From NCBI RefSeq assembly GCF_038049935.1, contig NZ_CP145886.1, forward strand, positions 1,620,501 to 1,684,500: DNA of 64,000 nucleotides. The letters run 5' to 3'. Numbering within the stretch: the first letter of the stretch is position 1; every line of letters begins with the position of its first letter. Below the pieces are notes generated by a model that saw nothing but the letters and a program-made list of their open reading frames with translations, was not told the origin of the DNA and searched no databases. This document shows, one piece after another, positions 8,911 through 17,439 of the stretch. This DNA comes from Rossellomorea sp. y25. Its GTDB lineage: Bacteria > Bacillota > Bacilli > Bacillales > Bacillaceae_B. A program made the translations under genes and the position numbers.

Positions 8911-10263
8911 TTATTTCTTTTCCATTAACCCGGCACCCTTATACCCAATCATATTCAACAACCCTTTTGGAGAAGAGAAGGGAGGGGCATAGCATGTTTC
9001 AAGTTCCTGGAGATCGGTAATGGTCAGGCCTCCATAAATGGCAGTAGCAAGAACGTCGATTTGCTTGTCTATCCCTTCGCCGCCCACAACATTTCCTCCA
9101 AAGATCTTTCCGGTGTCAGGACAAAAATGGACTCTCACATACACATCATGAGCACCGGGGTAGTAGCCTGCATGTGACTTTCCTTTATGCACGGATGTTT
9201 TATACGAATAGCCCTTTTCATTTAATTCTTTCTCGCCTAATCCTGTGGAGGCAATGGAAAGGTCGAATACCTTCGCAATAGCAGTACCAAGCATGCCCTT
9301 GAAAGGTACAGGGTTTCCTGATAGGTGTCTTGCGATAATGTAAGCTTGTCGATGGGCAGGCCATGCAAGGGGAACCTGCTTAGGGGACCCGTCAATAAAA
9401 TCGATGGACTCTACCACATCCCCGACTGCATAAATGGAAGGGTCGTCTGTTTGCATAAACTCATTACTGACGACACCACCTGACTCTCCTGTAGATAAAC
9501 CGGCTTCTTTAGCAAGAAGGTTATTAGGCTTTACGCCTACCGAAAGAAGAATGAAGTCAGACTGAAACGTCTCTCCGCTATCCAGTTTCAGGGTACACTC
9601 CGGCAGTACCTCTTTCAGTCCATCCTTCGTGTACAAATTCACACCTTGATCTGTGATATGCTCTTGCAGTTTGATGGCGGTTTCTTCATCGATTACACTG
9701 ATCACATGTTCCGATCTTTCAACCAGGTTGACTTTCATCCCTAAATGAGTGAAGTTCTCGGACATTTCAACTCCTATGTAACCCCCGCCGATAATGGTAC
9801 AGACTTTTGGATTTGAGGTTTCAACGAATTGTTTGATCCTGTCCATGTCTTCAACGGTTCTGAGATGGAAAGCCGGGATTTTATCAAGTCCCGGTATGTC
9901 AGGGATAAAGGGGGAAGCCCCTGTTGCGATCACGAGGTAATCATATGCTTCTTCGTAATCCTGGTTTTTGTCATGATCCCTCACCAGTAAAGATTTTTTA
10001 TCCCGATCAATTTTCATCGCCTCATGATGCATGCGGACATCGATGTTTTTTTTCGTATGTAATTTTTCAGGGGTGGCTGCAAAAAGACTTTCTCGGTCTT
10101 TAATGACGTCACCCAGGTAATAAGGCATTCCACATGCCCCGTATGAAAGATAGGATGTCTTTTCAAGGAGAATGATCTCTATTTCACTATCCAGTTTTCT
10201 AATTTGTGATGCAGTGGTGGCACCGCCGCCGACCGCCCCTATGATGATGACTTTTTTCTTCAT
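8911..10263 (-). CDS. cdr: CoA-disulfide reductase (FAD-dependent pyridine nucleotide-disulfide oxidoreductase)
   Basis: 450 residues, the usual length for the single-cysteine CoA-disulfide reductase group. FAD-binding GAVGGGATTA at 9-18; active-site Cys44 in SYGACGMPYY, the SxxxCGxPY pattern of Cdr; NADH-binding TIIGGGYIGVE near 165; second FAD motif YAVGDV; C-terminal dimerisation domain. It would reduce CoA disulfide with NAD(P)H in the cytoplasm to keep CoA as the main thiol. Related persulfide or NADH oxidase-type enzymes share this layout, so substrate assignment is by motif. Starts at ATG behind AGGAGG. Confidence 0.82.
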   Translation of the reverse strand: MKKKVIIIGAVGGGATTASQIRKLDSEIEIILLEKTSYLSYGACGMPYYLGDVIKDRESLFAATPEKLHTKKNIDVRMHHEAMKIDRDKKSLLVRDHDKNQDYEEAYDYLVIATGASPFIPDIPGLDKIPAFHLRTVEDMDRIKQFVETSNPKVCTIIGGGYIGVEMSENFTHLGMKVNLVERSEHVISVIDEETAIKLQEHITDQGVNLYTKDGLKEVLPECTLKLDSGETFQSDFILLSVGVKPNNLLAKEAGLSTGESGGVVSNEFMQTDDPSIYAVGDVVESIDFIDGSPKQVPLAWPAHRQAYIIARHLSGNPVPFKGMLGTAIAKVFDLSIASTGLGEKELNEKGYSYKTSVHKGKSHAGYYPGAHDVYVRVHFCPDTGKIFGGNVVGGEGIDKQIDVLATAIYGGLTITDLQELETCYAPPFSSPKGLLNMIGYKGAGLMEKK

Positions 10264-10281
10264 GTTTTTCCTCCTAAATGA

Positions 10282-10320
10282 AAGAAGTCTAATGGATATA
10301 TTGTACCCATTAGACTTCTT
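10282..10320 (-). terminator. terminator of yajQ
   Basis: 14-bp perfect stem AAGAAGTCTAATGG (10282-10295) / CCATTAGACTTCTT (10307-10320), followed on the minus strand by a T-rich stretch. It separates yajQ from the reductase gene. Confidence 0.7.
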
Positions 10321-10332
10321 TGAAAAACCGGA

Positions 10333-10824
10333 TTAACGGAAGTTTACGTACTGCACATCAATTGAAAGGTCTGCTTCACGGATCGCAGCGATGATTTTTT
10401 GAAGATCATCCTTACTTTTTCCAGTGACGCGTACTTGATCATCCTGAACCTGACTCTTCACCTTTACGCCGGAGTTCTTGATAATGGTGTTGATTTTTTT
10501 CGCATTTTCTTTATCGATTCCTTGAACGAGTTTCGCACGCTGACGAACGGTCCCGCCTGAAGCCCCTTCAAGCTTGCTGTAGTCAAGATTCTTAACAGGA
10601 ACATTACGCTTGATGAGTTTGCTGAGAAGAACATCCTTCAACTGATTCATTTTGAATTCATCATCAGAAACGAGGACGATTTCCTCTCCATCTAATTTAA
10701 TATCACTCTTACTTCCTTTAAAGTCATAACGTGTTTGAACTTCCTTCAACGCAATTTGAATCGCATTACTCACTTCAGACATATCCACTTTCGATACAAT
10801 ATCAAATGAACTTTCCTTCGCCAT
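10333..10824 (-). CDS. YajQ-family nucleotide-binding protein
   Basis: 163 residues starting [12 protein letters not shown]. The start at 10824 is set by GGAGGGG upstream; a longer reading frame exists but lacks a site. The family has two ferredoxin-like half domains; recognisable segments are [14 protein letters not shown] and [20 protein letters not shown]. YajQ proteins bind nucleotides or RNA, and some bind cyclic di-GMP; the role in Bacillus is not settled. Single-gene transcript with its own terminator. Confidence 0.9.
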   Translation of the reverse strand: MAKESSFDIVSKVDMSEVSNAIQIALKEVQTRYDFKGSKSDIKLDGEEIVLVSDDEFKMNQLKDVLLSKLIKRNVPVKNLDYSKLEGASGGTVRQRAKLVQGIDKENAKKINTIIKNSGVKVKSQVQDDQVRVTGKSKDDLQKIIAAIREADLSIDVQYVNFR

Positions 10825-10986
10825 ATGTAACCCCTCCATAGTATTATCTCTTTTCATTATAGACAAGCTTTGAAGGTGCATACAACTTCTACGAAACGAA
10901 TGGGAGAGTTTTTTTAAAAATATCGACCATTGACCAATAATCAGACATTTATTGCTGATCATTTCTTATTTTCCAGTCTACTCTAC

Positions 10987-11022
10987 AAAAAAAGCACTAG
11001 CTCAATTAAGAACTAGCACTTT
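10987..11022 (-). terminator. terminator of the small DUF3941-like gene
   Basis: A minus-strand stem of 13 bp including three G-U pairs (11022-11010 with 11003-10991), loop UUAAUU, then a T run at 10990-10986. Confidence 0.6.
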
Positions 11023-11058
11023 CTCCTATCAAAGCGCAGGACTGCCCGCGGCAATCCC

Positions 11059-11190
11059 TTACAAATGATCCGTTTTCTTAGAATACTGATTCTTCCCGGC
11101 TTTACGGTTCACTTCTTTGATTTTATTCTTCTCCTGGCGCAGGGCGTTGTTATCCTTGGCCTTTTTTTCGTTATCAGATGTATGTGGCAT
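11059..11190 (-). CDS. small hydrophilic protein, DUF3941-like (43 aa)
   Basis: 43 residues, MPHTSDNEKKAKDNNALRQ at the start and KTDHL at the end, very rich in Lys, Asn and Asp and with no membrane segment. Resembles the DUF3941 family of tiny Bacillaceae proteins. ATG 11190 is chosen over ATG 11196 because GGGAG lies 7 bp upstream of it and only 1 bp from the other. It has its own terminator. Function unknown. Confidence 0.7.
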   Translation of the reverse strand: MPHTSDNEKKAKDNNALRQEKNKIKEVNRKAGKNQYSKKTDHL

Positions 11191-11247
11191 AGTCATTCTC
11201 CCTTCGAGTATCATCTTCTCTCATAGTATGAGGAAGAGGAAGGGAGT

Positions 11248-12105
11248 TTATGAGTGTTCGTTTAAGAAAAATATGGCTAGGGTGCCTGTGCCTGTATGAG
11301 AACCTATGGCACATCCAATAATACTGATATATACATCTTTTGGTGAAAATTTTTCTTGAATGAGCTTTTTCATTTCAAGGGCAAGCTCTTCGTCGTCACC
11401 ATGACTGATGGCGATGACCTGGTTTGAGAGATCTTCACCGCGTTCTTCCATTAAGTCAAGAATTCGTTTAAGAAGTTTCTTCTTTCCACGCAATTTTTCA
11501 ATCGGGACGAGCTTTCCGTCTTCAACATGTAGAAGAGGCTTAATGTTTAACAGTCCCCCAAGAAAAGCTGATGCCTTTGAAACTCTTCCGCCTTTGGCAA
11601 GGTATTCAAGATCTTCTACGGTAAATAGGTGTTCCATATGCTCTGAATGGAATCGGGAGGCTTTGATAATCTCTTCTTTACTTCTTCCCTCCTGAAGAAG
11701 TAAAGCGGCTTTCATTACGACCAAGCCGTAGCCAAGGGAAGCGCATTTTGAATCGATGATGGTCAAATCAAGAGAAGGGTGCTCTTCTTTCACCTGATCA
11801 CGAATCATGACAGCGGTTTGATACGTCCCTGACAATTGTGAGGAAAAGGCAATGTAAACACCGGGTTGATTGGCTTCTGCAAGCTCTGTGAACTTCTTCA
11901 GGAAAAGATCAGGTGATACTTGCGACGTTTTAGGCATATGTCCTTCTCTGATTTTATTGAATACGGTTTTCGGCTCGATGGTGACCAAGTCTTCATAATC
12001 TTGACCATCAATATGTACTTTCAGTGGCAAAAGCTCTATGTTGTGTTGGTTGAAATATGAAGCAGGAAGGTCGCTTGCACTATCAGCAAATAATTTTACT
12101 GTCAT
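11248..12105 (-). CDS. yitS: DegV-family fatty-acid-binding protein (YitS-like)
   Basis: 285 residues from ATG 12105 (AAAGG 9 bp upstream; the ATG at 12114 abuts the site). DegV fold signature: FADSASDLP near the N-terminus, KTSQVSPDLF with the fatty-acid-contacting Thr-Ser, GTYQTA and the YLAKGGRVSK segment. Family members bind long-chain fatty acids in the cytoplasm; FakB proteins present them to the FakA kinase for phospholipid synthesis. Position beside the yitT homologue matches B. subtilis yitS. No terminator is visible downstream. Confidence 0.85.
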   Translation of the reverse strand: MTVKLFADSASDLPASYFNQHNIELLPLKVHIDGQDYEDLVTIEPKTVFNKIREGHMPKTSQVSPDLFLKKFTELAEANQPGVYIAFSSQLSGTYQTAVMIRDQVKEEHPSLDLTIIDSKCASLGYGLVVMKAALLLQEGRSKEEIIKASRFHSEHMEHLFTVEDLEYLAKGGRVSKASAFLGGLLNIKPLLHVEDGKLVPIEKLRGKKKLLKRILDLMEERGEDLSNQVIAISHGDDEELALEMKKLIQEKFSPKDVYISIIGCAIGSHTGTGTLAIFFLNEHS

Positions 12106-12292
12106 CCTAATCATCCTTTGACTATTCTATATAGCTTTAGTCTAGCTATTTTTCATGAAAATGACAATCTATAGAGCATGAATTCAAGGTAAAAAGTATC
12201 ATTGTTCTCTTAAAGGGTGAATATCAGGGGGAGTTTAGTTAAGATGAATTGTGGAACATAGAAAATAACAACTAGATGTGGGAGGTCTGTCA

Positions 12293-13147
12293 ATGTCGAG
12301 AAATCATGTTCAGTTAGAAGCGAAGAAGTTTTTCGTAGTGTTAGTAGGGGCAGTGCTGGGGGCCATTGCCATGAATTTTTTCCTGATACCGGCAAATGTT
12401 TATGCAAGTGGTTTTACAGGATTGGCTCAGTTATTATCAAGTGTGTTAAAAGAATTTGCGCCATTCAATATTTCAACAGGTATTTTATTATTTATCTTAA
12501 ATATTCCTGTAACGATTCTGGGGTGGCTTAAGGTTGGCCGTTCCTTTACCGTATATAGCTTCATTTCTGTATTTCTGACGTCCTTATTCCTGGAAGTGAT
12601 CCCTGTAATTAAATTATCGCCCGATATCCTGCTAAACGCCGTCTTTGGAGGGGTCATTGCCGCGGTGGGAGTTGGAATCACGTTGAAATGGGGTGCATCC
12701 ACTGGAGGTATGGACATTATCGCCATGATTCTTTCCAGAATGAAAGATAAGCCCGTAGGAACCTATTTCTTTCTTATGAATGCGGTTATTATAACTTCTG
12801 CAGGATTTCTTTATGGATGGGAGAAAGCGTTATACACGTTGGTCACGTTGTATGCTTCAACGCGTGTCATTGATGCCATCCATACACGACATGAGAAATT
12901 GACAGCGATGATTGTGACAAAGAAATCCAATGAATTAAGAGAAGCCATCCATTCGAAGCTTGTCAGGGGAATTACGACCCTGCCTGCAAAAGGGGCATTT
13001 TCCGGTGAAGACAAGGAAATGCTGATAATCGTCATTTCACGCTATGAACTGTATGAGCTTGAACATACCATTAAAGATGTAGATCCTAATGCATTTACCA
13101 ATATCGTGCAAACGACAGGGATATTCGGTTTCTTTAGAAAAGATTAG
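12293..13147 (+). CDS. yitT: YitT-family membrane protein
   Basis: 284 residues from ATG 12293 with GGGAGG 7 bp upstream; a GTG at 12278 overlaps that site and was rejected. About five to six membrane segments (roughly 10-175), including FFLIPANVYASGFTGLAQLL and GGVIAAVGVGITLKWGASTGG, then a soluble C-terminal DUF2179 domain ending in GIFGFFRKD. Family of integral membrane proteins of unknown transport function, with several paralogues in Bacillus. Divergent from the yitS-like gene. Confidence 0.87.
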   Translation: MSRNHVQLEAKKFFVVLVGAVLGAIAMNFFLIPANVYASGFTGLAQLLSSVLKEFAPFNISTGILLFILNIPVTILGWLKVGRSFTVYSFISVFLTSLFLEVIPVIKLSPDILLNAVFGGVIAAVGVGITLKWGASTGGMDIIAMILSRMKDKPVGTYFFLMNAVIITSAGFLYGWEKALYTLVTLYASTRVIDAIHTRHEKLTAMIVTKKSNELREAIHSKLVRGITTLPAKGAFSGEDKEMLIIVISRYELYELEHTIKDVDPNAFTNIVQTTGIFGFFRKD

Positions 13148-13201
13148 ATTCTTTAAAATAACAAATACTACAGGTGAACCTAGATAGAAAGGGGTATCAC
13201 C

Positions 13202-13939
13202 TTGAAGGCAGTTGTTTATATACTTATAAGTTCTTTAATGCTCTTTTGTTTCCCTTCTACCATGAAAGCTGAGAAGGTACCGCTGATCTTTACTGTAACA
13301 GCTGTTCCGGGAGAAGAAGGAGCTCAGATCCAGCTCCTTCTTTATAATAATAGTGAAGGGGATAAGAACATCACCTTTAACACGAGTCAAATATTTGACT
13401 TTACAATCAAAAATAATGCGGGAAAAGTGGTCTATCAGTACAGCCGGGGTAAATCATTCCTTCAAGCGCTTCAAACCATTTCTTTGAAGAAGGGTGAAAC
13501 GAAGATCTGGAAAGAAATTTGGGATTACAAGCAGGAAGGAAAACGTGTCCCAGAAGGGAAATATACGATTGTAGCATGGCTGATGGGGGAGGATATAAGT
13601 GGTTTTGATCATCCCCTGCGGGCTGAGTATTCATTCAAAGTTCCTGAAGAAAACCCATCTTTCAGGGGAGTGAAGGTACGAGAGGTGAAAGGGCGGTTTA
13701 CCATCCAGGGACAAGCGCGGGTGTCTGATGGGAGTTTTTATTACTATGTGGAGGATGGACATAGAGTACTTCTTAAAGAAACCTTATTCAAGGTTAATAA
13801 AGAAGCGCCTAACTGGACCGAATTTACCATCATACTCCCCCAGATGACAGGGGGTAAAGACAAGTTCTTCTTAAGTCTTTATGAACGGGATAATGAAGAT
13901 GGGAAGATTCTTCACCGATATGTCGTATCCCTTCCATAA
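13202..13939 (+). CDS. exported BsuPI-Gmad2 two-domain protein
   Basis: 245 residues from a TTG start (AAAGGGG 8 bp upstream). A signal peptide (about 1-23, PSTMKA) is followed by a BsuPI-type beta domain (about 28-135), with NITFNTSQIFDFTIKN and VPEGKYTIVAWLMG. A second beta domain (about 150-245), with FTIQGQARVSDGSFYYYVED and DNEDGKILHRY, resembles the Gmad2 immunoglobulin-like domain. BsuPI was named from an intracellular proteinase inhibitor; Gmad2 occurs in germination and spore envelope proteins. The pairing and export suggest an envelope or spore role, but this is inference. Confidence 0.65.
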   Translation: MKAVVYILISSLMLFCFPSTMKAEKVPLIFTVTAVPGEEGAQIQLLLYNNSEGDKNITFNTSQIFDFTIKNNAGKVVYQYSRGKSFLQALQTISLKKGETKIWKEIWDYKQEGKRVPEGKYTIVAWLMGEDISGFDHPLRAEYSFKVPEENPSFRGVKVREVKGRFTIQGQARVSDGSFYYYVEDGHRVLLKETLFKVNKEAPNWTEFTIILPQMTGGKDKFFLSLYERDNEDGKILHRYVVSLP

Positions 13940-13940
13940 G

Positions 13941-13979
13941 AAAACAGGGTTTGCCCGTAAAGGGCAAACCCTGTTTTTA
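13941..13979. terminator. bidirectional terminator
   Basis: 16-bp perfect stem AAAACAGGGTTTGCCC (13941-13956) / GGGCAAACCCTGTTTT (13962-13977), flanked by A and T runs, serving the convergent genes on both sides. Confidence 0.9.
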
Positions 13980-13982
13980 TCT

Positions 13983-14174
13983 TTATGACAGGCGGTTTAA
14001 CTCATCTTGAAGAGCGTGAAGCTGCTTTTGTTCTTCGACATTTGAGTTAGCGTAAGCAGATGACAACGCGTTTTTCGCTTTATCAATGGACATTTGAGCG
14101 TTTTCTCCCGTACTGCATGCTTGTTGGGCAGAATGAACCGCGTTACGGGCCTGTTGGAATAATGGATTACTCAT
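13983..14174 (-). CDS. small helical protein, DUF3813-like (63 aa)
   Basis: 63 residues, Ala/Gln/Asn-rich and predicted all-helical, with MSNPLFQQARNAVHSAQQA at the start. Resembles DUF3813 proteins found near yitU-type genes in Bacillaceae. Its ATG overlaps the stop codon of the upstream small gene (TAATG), so translation is probably coupled. It ends at the shared terminator. Function unknown. Confidence 0.75.
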   Translation of the reverse strand: MSNPLFQQARNAVHSAQQACSTGENAQMSIDKAKNALSSAYANSNVEEQKQLHALQDELNRLS

Positions 14175-14323
14175 TATTCCATTCCCCCTGGCCCTTCGCC
14201 ATGTGAAGCAAGCTTTTTAGCTTCTGCTTCAGCATACGTCAGATGGTACGGAATACGTTCATCATGTTTTGTTACTGCGATTTTACCTTGTTGTACAAAT
14301 CGTTTCGATTTATTTCTACCCAT
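14174..14323 (-). CDS. small basic protein of unknown function (49 aa)
   Basis: 49 residues starting MGRNKSKRFVQQGKIAV and ending GEGPGGME. The N-terminus is strongly basic and the C-terminus Gly-rich. A GGGGTGG site precedes ATG 14323, and the stop overlaps the next start by one base. Two-gene arrangement with the DUF3813-like gene; I do not recognise the family with certainty. Confidence 0.65.
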   Translation of the reverse strand: MGRNKSKRFVQQGKIAVTKHDERIPYHLTYAEAEAKKLASHGEGPGGME

Positions 14324-14437
14324 CACTACCACCCCTTTTTCAAGTTGGAACGCATGATGCGCTCCTATTTAGTATGGCTAAAGTGGTGGTGGATTAGATT
14401 AAGAAGATATACCCACAGTTTCCAAATACGTTCTGGG

Positions 14438-15253
14438 TTAAAGATTAAAACGTTTTTGCAGGTAGCGTCCGATCCCGTCGTCTTCATTCGAAAATGTCAC
14501 TTCATTTGCAATATCTTTAAGGGGATCAATGGCATTCCCCATGGCAACCCCAGTGCCTGCATATTCAAGCATTTCAAGATCGTTATCTTCATCTCCGAAT
14601 GCAATAATGCGTTCTTGCGGAATATTTAAAGATGAAGCAACTCGTTCAATTCCGACAGCTTTATTCAATCCTGATTTAACGATTTCGATGATGTGCCACG
14701 GTGCAGCCCAACGGCGATGGTCAATCAATTCTGCATGAACATCATCTAAATGTGCACGTATCTCTGGTACATCTTCTTCTTCAGCGTGAATGAGCATGGA
14801 AGTGGGATGATCAGATAGTACACTGCGGATATCCCCTGTTGAAATGGAGGGATTGCCCATCATGAATACGTCTATAATCTTTTCATCATGATAATGCAGA
14901 TACACATCATCCATCACTTCGGCAACAATGTTACGGAATTTAAAATCGTCACATGCATTAATAATTTGTTTGGCCACCTTTAAATCCATCGGCTCATGAA
15001 ACATCCCCCATGAATCATCAGTGGGATGATGCACAAATGCGCCGTTGAAGTTTACGATGGGAGTTGTCAGCTTTAATTGTTGATAATACAATTCACTGGC
15101 ACGATAAGGTCTGCCTGTTGCAATCATAACTTCATGCCCTTTATGGCGTGCTTTTTTTAGTATTTCGCGGGTTTTTGTTGAAATCTTCTTCTCATCTGTT
15201 AAAAGTGTTCCGTCTAAATCCAGAACGATCAAGTGTTTTTCTTGTGAACTCAT
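14438..15253 (-). CDS. yitU: Cof-type HAD-family phosphatase (YitU-like)
   Basis: 271 residues. HAD motif I is VLDLDGTLLTD with nucleophile Asp ~11 and Asp ~13; motif II is MIATGR; Lys in KSGLNKAVGIE; and motif IV is AFGDEDNDLEML. The cap is of the Cof (C2) type. Such enzymes dephosphorylate small metabolites such as sugar phosphates, FMN precursors or pyridoxal phosphate; the substrate cannot be told from sequence. Position beside yitV/yitW homologues matches B. subtilis yitU. Confidence 0.88.
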   Translation of the reverse strand: MSSQEKHLIVLDLDGTLLTDEKKISTKTREILKKARHKGHEVMIATGRPYRASELYYQQLKLTTPIVNFNGAFVHHPTDDSWGMFHEPMDLKVAKQIINACDDFKFRNIVAEVMDDVYLHYHDEKIIDVFMMGNPSISTGDIRSVLSDHPTSMLIHAEEEDVPEIRAHLDDVHAELIDHRRWAAPWHIIEIVKSGLNKAVGIERVASSLNIPQERIIAFGDEDNDLEMLEYAGTGVAMGNAIDPLKDIANEVTFSNEDDGIGRYLQKRFNL

Positions 15254-15350
15254 GAATACAAATCCCCAATCTAATTGGTATTAAGGCAATTCTAGTGTAG
15301 CGTTAGACAATGAAAGTTGTCCACTGCCGCTTCAACTAATTTAATAAATG

Positions 15351-15379
15351 TTTACAAACACTTTCGATTTAAATATTAT
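15351..15379 (+). promoter_or_regulatory. sigma-A promoter of the esterase gene
   Basis: TTTACA (15351-15356), a 17-bp spacer and TATTAT (15374-15379), about 64 bp before the start codon at 15443. Confidence 0.6.
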
Positions 15380-15442
15380 ACATACTACCAAATCTAGGAT
15401 ATCATAGTAAAGTGAAATGCAGTCAGGAAGGAGAGAATACAC

Positions 15443-16216
15443 ATGATTTTAGTTGATAAATCGACCATTCAAACCATTCCATTTCTTCATCTCGTGAAGG
15501 AAGAGGATGTAGATAAGCCAATACCCGTTTGCTTTTTCATTCACGGATTTACGAGTGCGAAAGAGCATAATTTACATTATGCCTATTATTTGGCTGAAAA
15601 GGGATTCAGAGTCATCCTTCCCGATTGTTTAGAGCACGGAGAACGATCTACTGGCAAATCAGAGCATCAATTAGGAGAAGTCTTCTGGAAGATCGTCTTA
15701 CATACGATTCATGAATTATCGACTCTTAAAGGGCATTTCGAAGAAAAAGGATTGCTCGTACCAAATGGAATCGGGGTTGCAGGGACCTCTATGGGTGGGA
15801 TTGTCACACTTGGAGCGTTAACTCAATATGAGTGGATTTCATCTGCTGTCTCGTTAATGGGAAATCCTACATATGTGAAATTTGCTCAAGCCCAGTTAGC
15901 TCAAGTCGAATCGTTAGGTTATGAATTGCCATTCAGTGAAGAAGAAATAGGAAATATGTTAAATGAACTCGCTCACTACGACTTAAGTCTTCAGCCTGAG
16001 AAACTTGGGGGCAGACCTCTTATGTTCTGGCACGGAAAACGGGACAAGGTTGTACCGTTTAACCTTACACAAGAGTTCTACCAGAGCATCCTGCCTTATT
16101 ATGAATCACAGGAAGACAACCTGTTATTTATTGAAGACGATAAAGCAGATCATAAAGTATCAAGAGAAGGCGTGTTAAAGCTGGTAGAGTGGTTTGAGAA
16201 GCATTTATCAGCCTAA
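15443..16216 (+). CDS. yitV: alpha/beta-hydrolase (YitV-like esterase)
   Basis: 257 residues. Alpha/beta-hydrolase fold with oxyanion segment FFIHGFTSAKEH, nucleophile Ser116 in GTSMGG, acid in WHGKRDKVVP and a candidate base His in DKADHKV near the C-terminus. No signal peptide, so cytoplasmic. Starts behind AAGGAGAG. Next to the MIP18-family gene as yitV-yitW are in B. subtilis. Substrate unknown. Confidence 0.85.
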   Translation: MILVDKSTIQTIPFLHLVKEEDVDKPIPVCFFIHGFTSAKEHNLHYAYYLAEKGFRVILPDCLEHGERSTGKSEHQLGEVFWKIVLHTIHELSTLKGHFEEKGLLVPNGIGVAGTSMGGIVTLGALTQYEWISSAVSLMGNPTYVKFAQAQLAQVESLGYELPFSEEEIGNMLNELAHYDLSLQPEKLGGRPLMFWHGKRDKVVPFNLTQEFYQSILPYYESQEDNLLFIEDDKADHKVSREGVLKLVEWFEKHLSA

Positions 16217-16301
16217 CCTTTTGTTTTATGCACGTTAATTTGTTAAGATGAGTAGTGAAAATAGATAAGCATCAAGCATGGATAGAGGAAGGAGAGTTAG
16301 C

Positions 16302-16610
16302 ATGGATCAGGATCTTAAAGATAATTTGATGGGTGCACTTGAACAGGTTGTTGACCCTGAATTAGGAATAGACATTGTTAATTTAGGTCTGGTATATGAC
16401 GTGGATCTAGATGAAGAAGGTAAAGCAACGGTCACTATGACCCTTACGTCAATGGGCTGCCCACTCGCTGGTACCATTGTCGATCAAGTGAAAACAGCTC
16501 TAAGTGACATTCCGGAAGTAAAAGAAACAGAAGTAGACATCGTCTGGAATCCACCATGGAGCAAAGACAACATGTCCCGCTATGCGAAAATTGCATTGGG
16601 AATCAGATAA
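16302..16610 (+). CDS. yitW: MIP18/DUF59-family iron-sulfur assembly protein (YitW-like)
   Basis: 102 residues from ATG 16302, chosen for the AAGGAGAG site; an in-frame ATG at 16278 lacks one. Family motifs VVDPELGIDIVNLGLVYD and TLTSMGCPLAG, with the conserved Cys in MGCP, are intact, and a PPWS motif lies near the C-terminus. SufT/MIP18 proteins help mature Fe-S proteins. Terminated by the strong hairpin at 16622. Confidence 0.88.
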   Translation: MDQDLKDNLMGALEQVVDPELGIDIVNLGLVYDVDLDEEGKATVTMTLTSMGCPLAGTIVDQVKTALSDIPEVKETEVDIVWNPPWSKDNMSRYAKIALGIR

Positions 16611-16621
16611 TACCGATATGT

Positions 16622-16664
16622 AAAAAATCCCCCTGAGGCAAGGGTTGCTTCAGGGGGATTTTTT
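16622..16664. terminator. bidirectional terminator
   Basis: Long stem AAAATCCCCCTGAGGCAA paired with TTGCTTCAGGGGGATTTT and flanked by A and T runs, between the convergent yitW and fnr genes. Confidence 0.9.
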
Positions 16665-16674
16665 GTTGAAACGT

Positions 16675-17367
16675 TTAATCAATCCGACAAATCGAAACCG
16701 GACAATTCTCACAATCGATTTCATCTTTAAGGTAGTTCAAATCAAGAATCGTGATATATCCTTTTTCCGACACAAGGACGTTTTCTTTCTTTAATTCACT
16801 CAGCAGCCGATTCACGACTTCCCTGGAGGAACCACAGAAATTGGCGAGTTCCTGGTTGGTTAACGGAAAATCAATTAGAATGCCCTTTTCAACTGTTTTT
16901 CCGTAACTGTTGGACATACGGATCAGCGTTGAGTAAAGTGCACCTTTTTTCCCGTGAAGAATAAGATCGCGAAACTTCGTTTGGTTTTGTTGATTCTGAA
17001 TTTGGATCCATTTTAGCCATTGGATGGTCAAGTTACTGTTATTGGATAGTTTTTCTTCGAAGACCTCTTTTGGTAACGCATAAATCTCCGTATTCTCAAG
17101 CATTTTTGCACTGAGCATGTAGTATGCATCTTTACTGAATAACGTTAATTCACCAATCACATCATGACTTGAACAGATCCGTAAAGACAATTCCCGTCCG
17201 TCAGGAATCACTTTGCTGATTTGGACACGACCGCTTTTAATCAAATATAACTCGTGAGCAGGCCTTCCCTCTTGAAACAGGAAGGATCCTTTTTTGAAAT
17301 TTTTCACCGTTTTTTTCTCGAAAAATAGTTGCTTAATCTCGGAAGGAACTTCTAGATTTTCACTCAT
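16675..17367 (-). CDS. fnr: anaerobic regulator Fnr, B. subtilis type with C-terminal Fe-S cluster
   Basis: 230 residues. Cyclic-nucleotide-binding-like domain (about 15-125), a long dimerisation helix with FRDLILHGKKGALYSTLIR, and a Crp-type HTH (about 165-205, NQELANFCGSSREVVNRLL). The C-terminus carries Cys219, Cys222 and Cys227 (CENCPVSIC), and Asp134 lies in FRDL. In B. subtilis Fnr the [4Fe-4S] cluster is held by exactly this CxxCx4C set plus the equivalent Asp141. The protein should sense oxygen and activate fermentative or nitrate-respiration genes by binding TGTGA-N6-TCACA-type sites. No narK neighbour is present here, unlike in B. subtilis. Confidence 0.9.
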   Translation of the reverse strand: MSENLEVPSEIKQLFFEKKTVKNFKKGSFLFQEGRPAHELYLIKSGRVQISKVIPDGRELSLRICSSHDVIGELTLFSKDAYYMLSAKMLENTEIYALPKEVFEEKLSNNSNLTIQWLKWIQIQNQQNQTKFRDLILHGKKGALYSTLIRMSNSYGKTVEKGILIDFPLTNQELANFCGSSREVVNRLLSELKKENVLVSEKGYITILDLNYLKDEIDCENCPVSICRID

Positions 17368-17439
17368 GAGATCACATCATTTCCATCATAATGTCTTATA
17401 CTCAAAGCTTACCAAAGGAAACAGACAGATAGAAGGGAA

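Noticed and set aside
8714-8992. 92-aa open frame over the 21-bp repeat
   Set aside because: The frame arises because 21 is a multiple of three; no ribosome-binding site, and its end overlaps the reductase gene.
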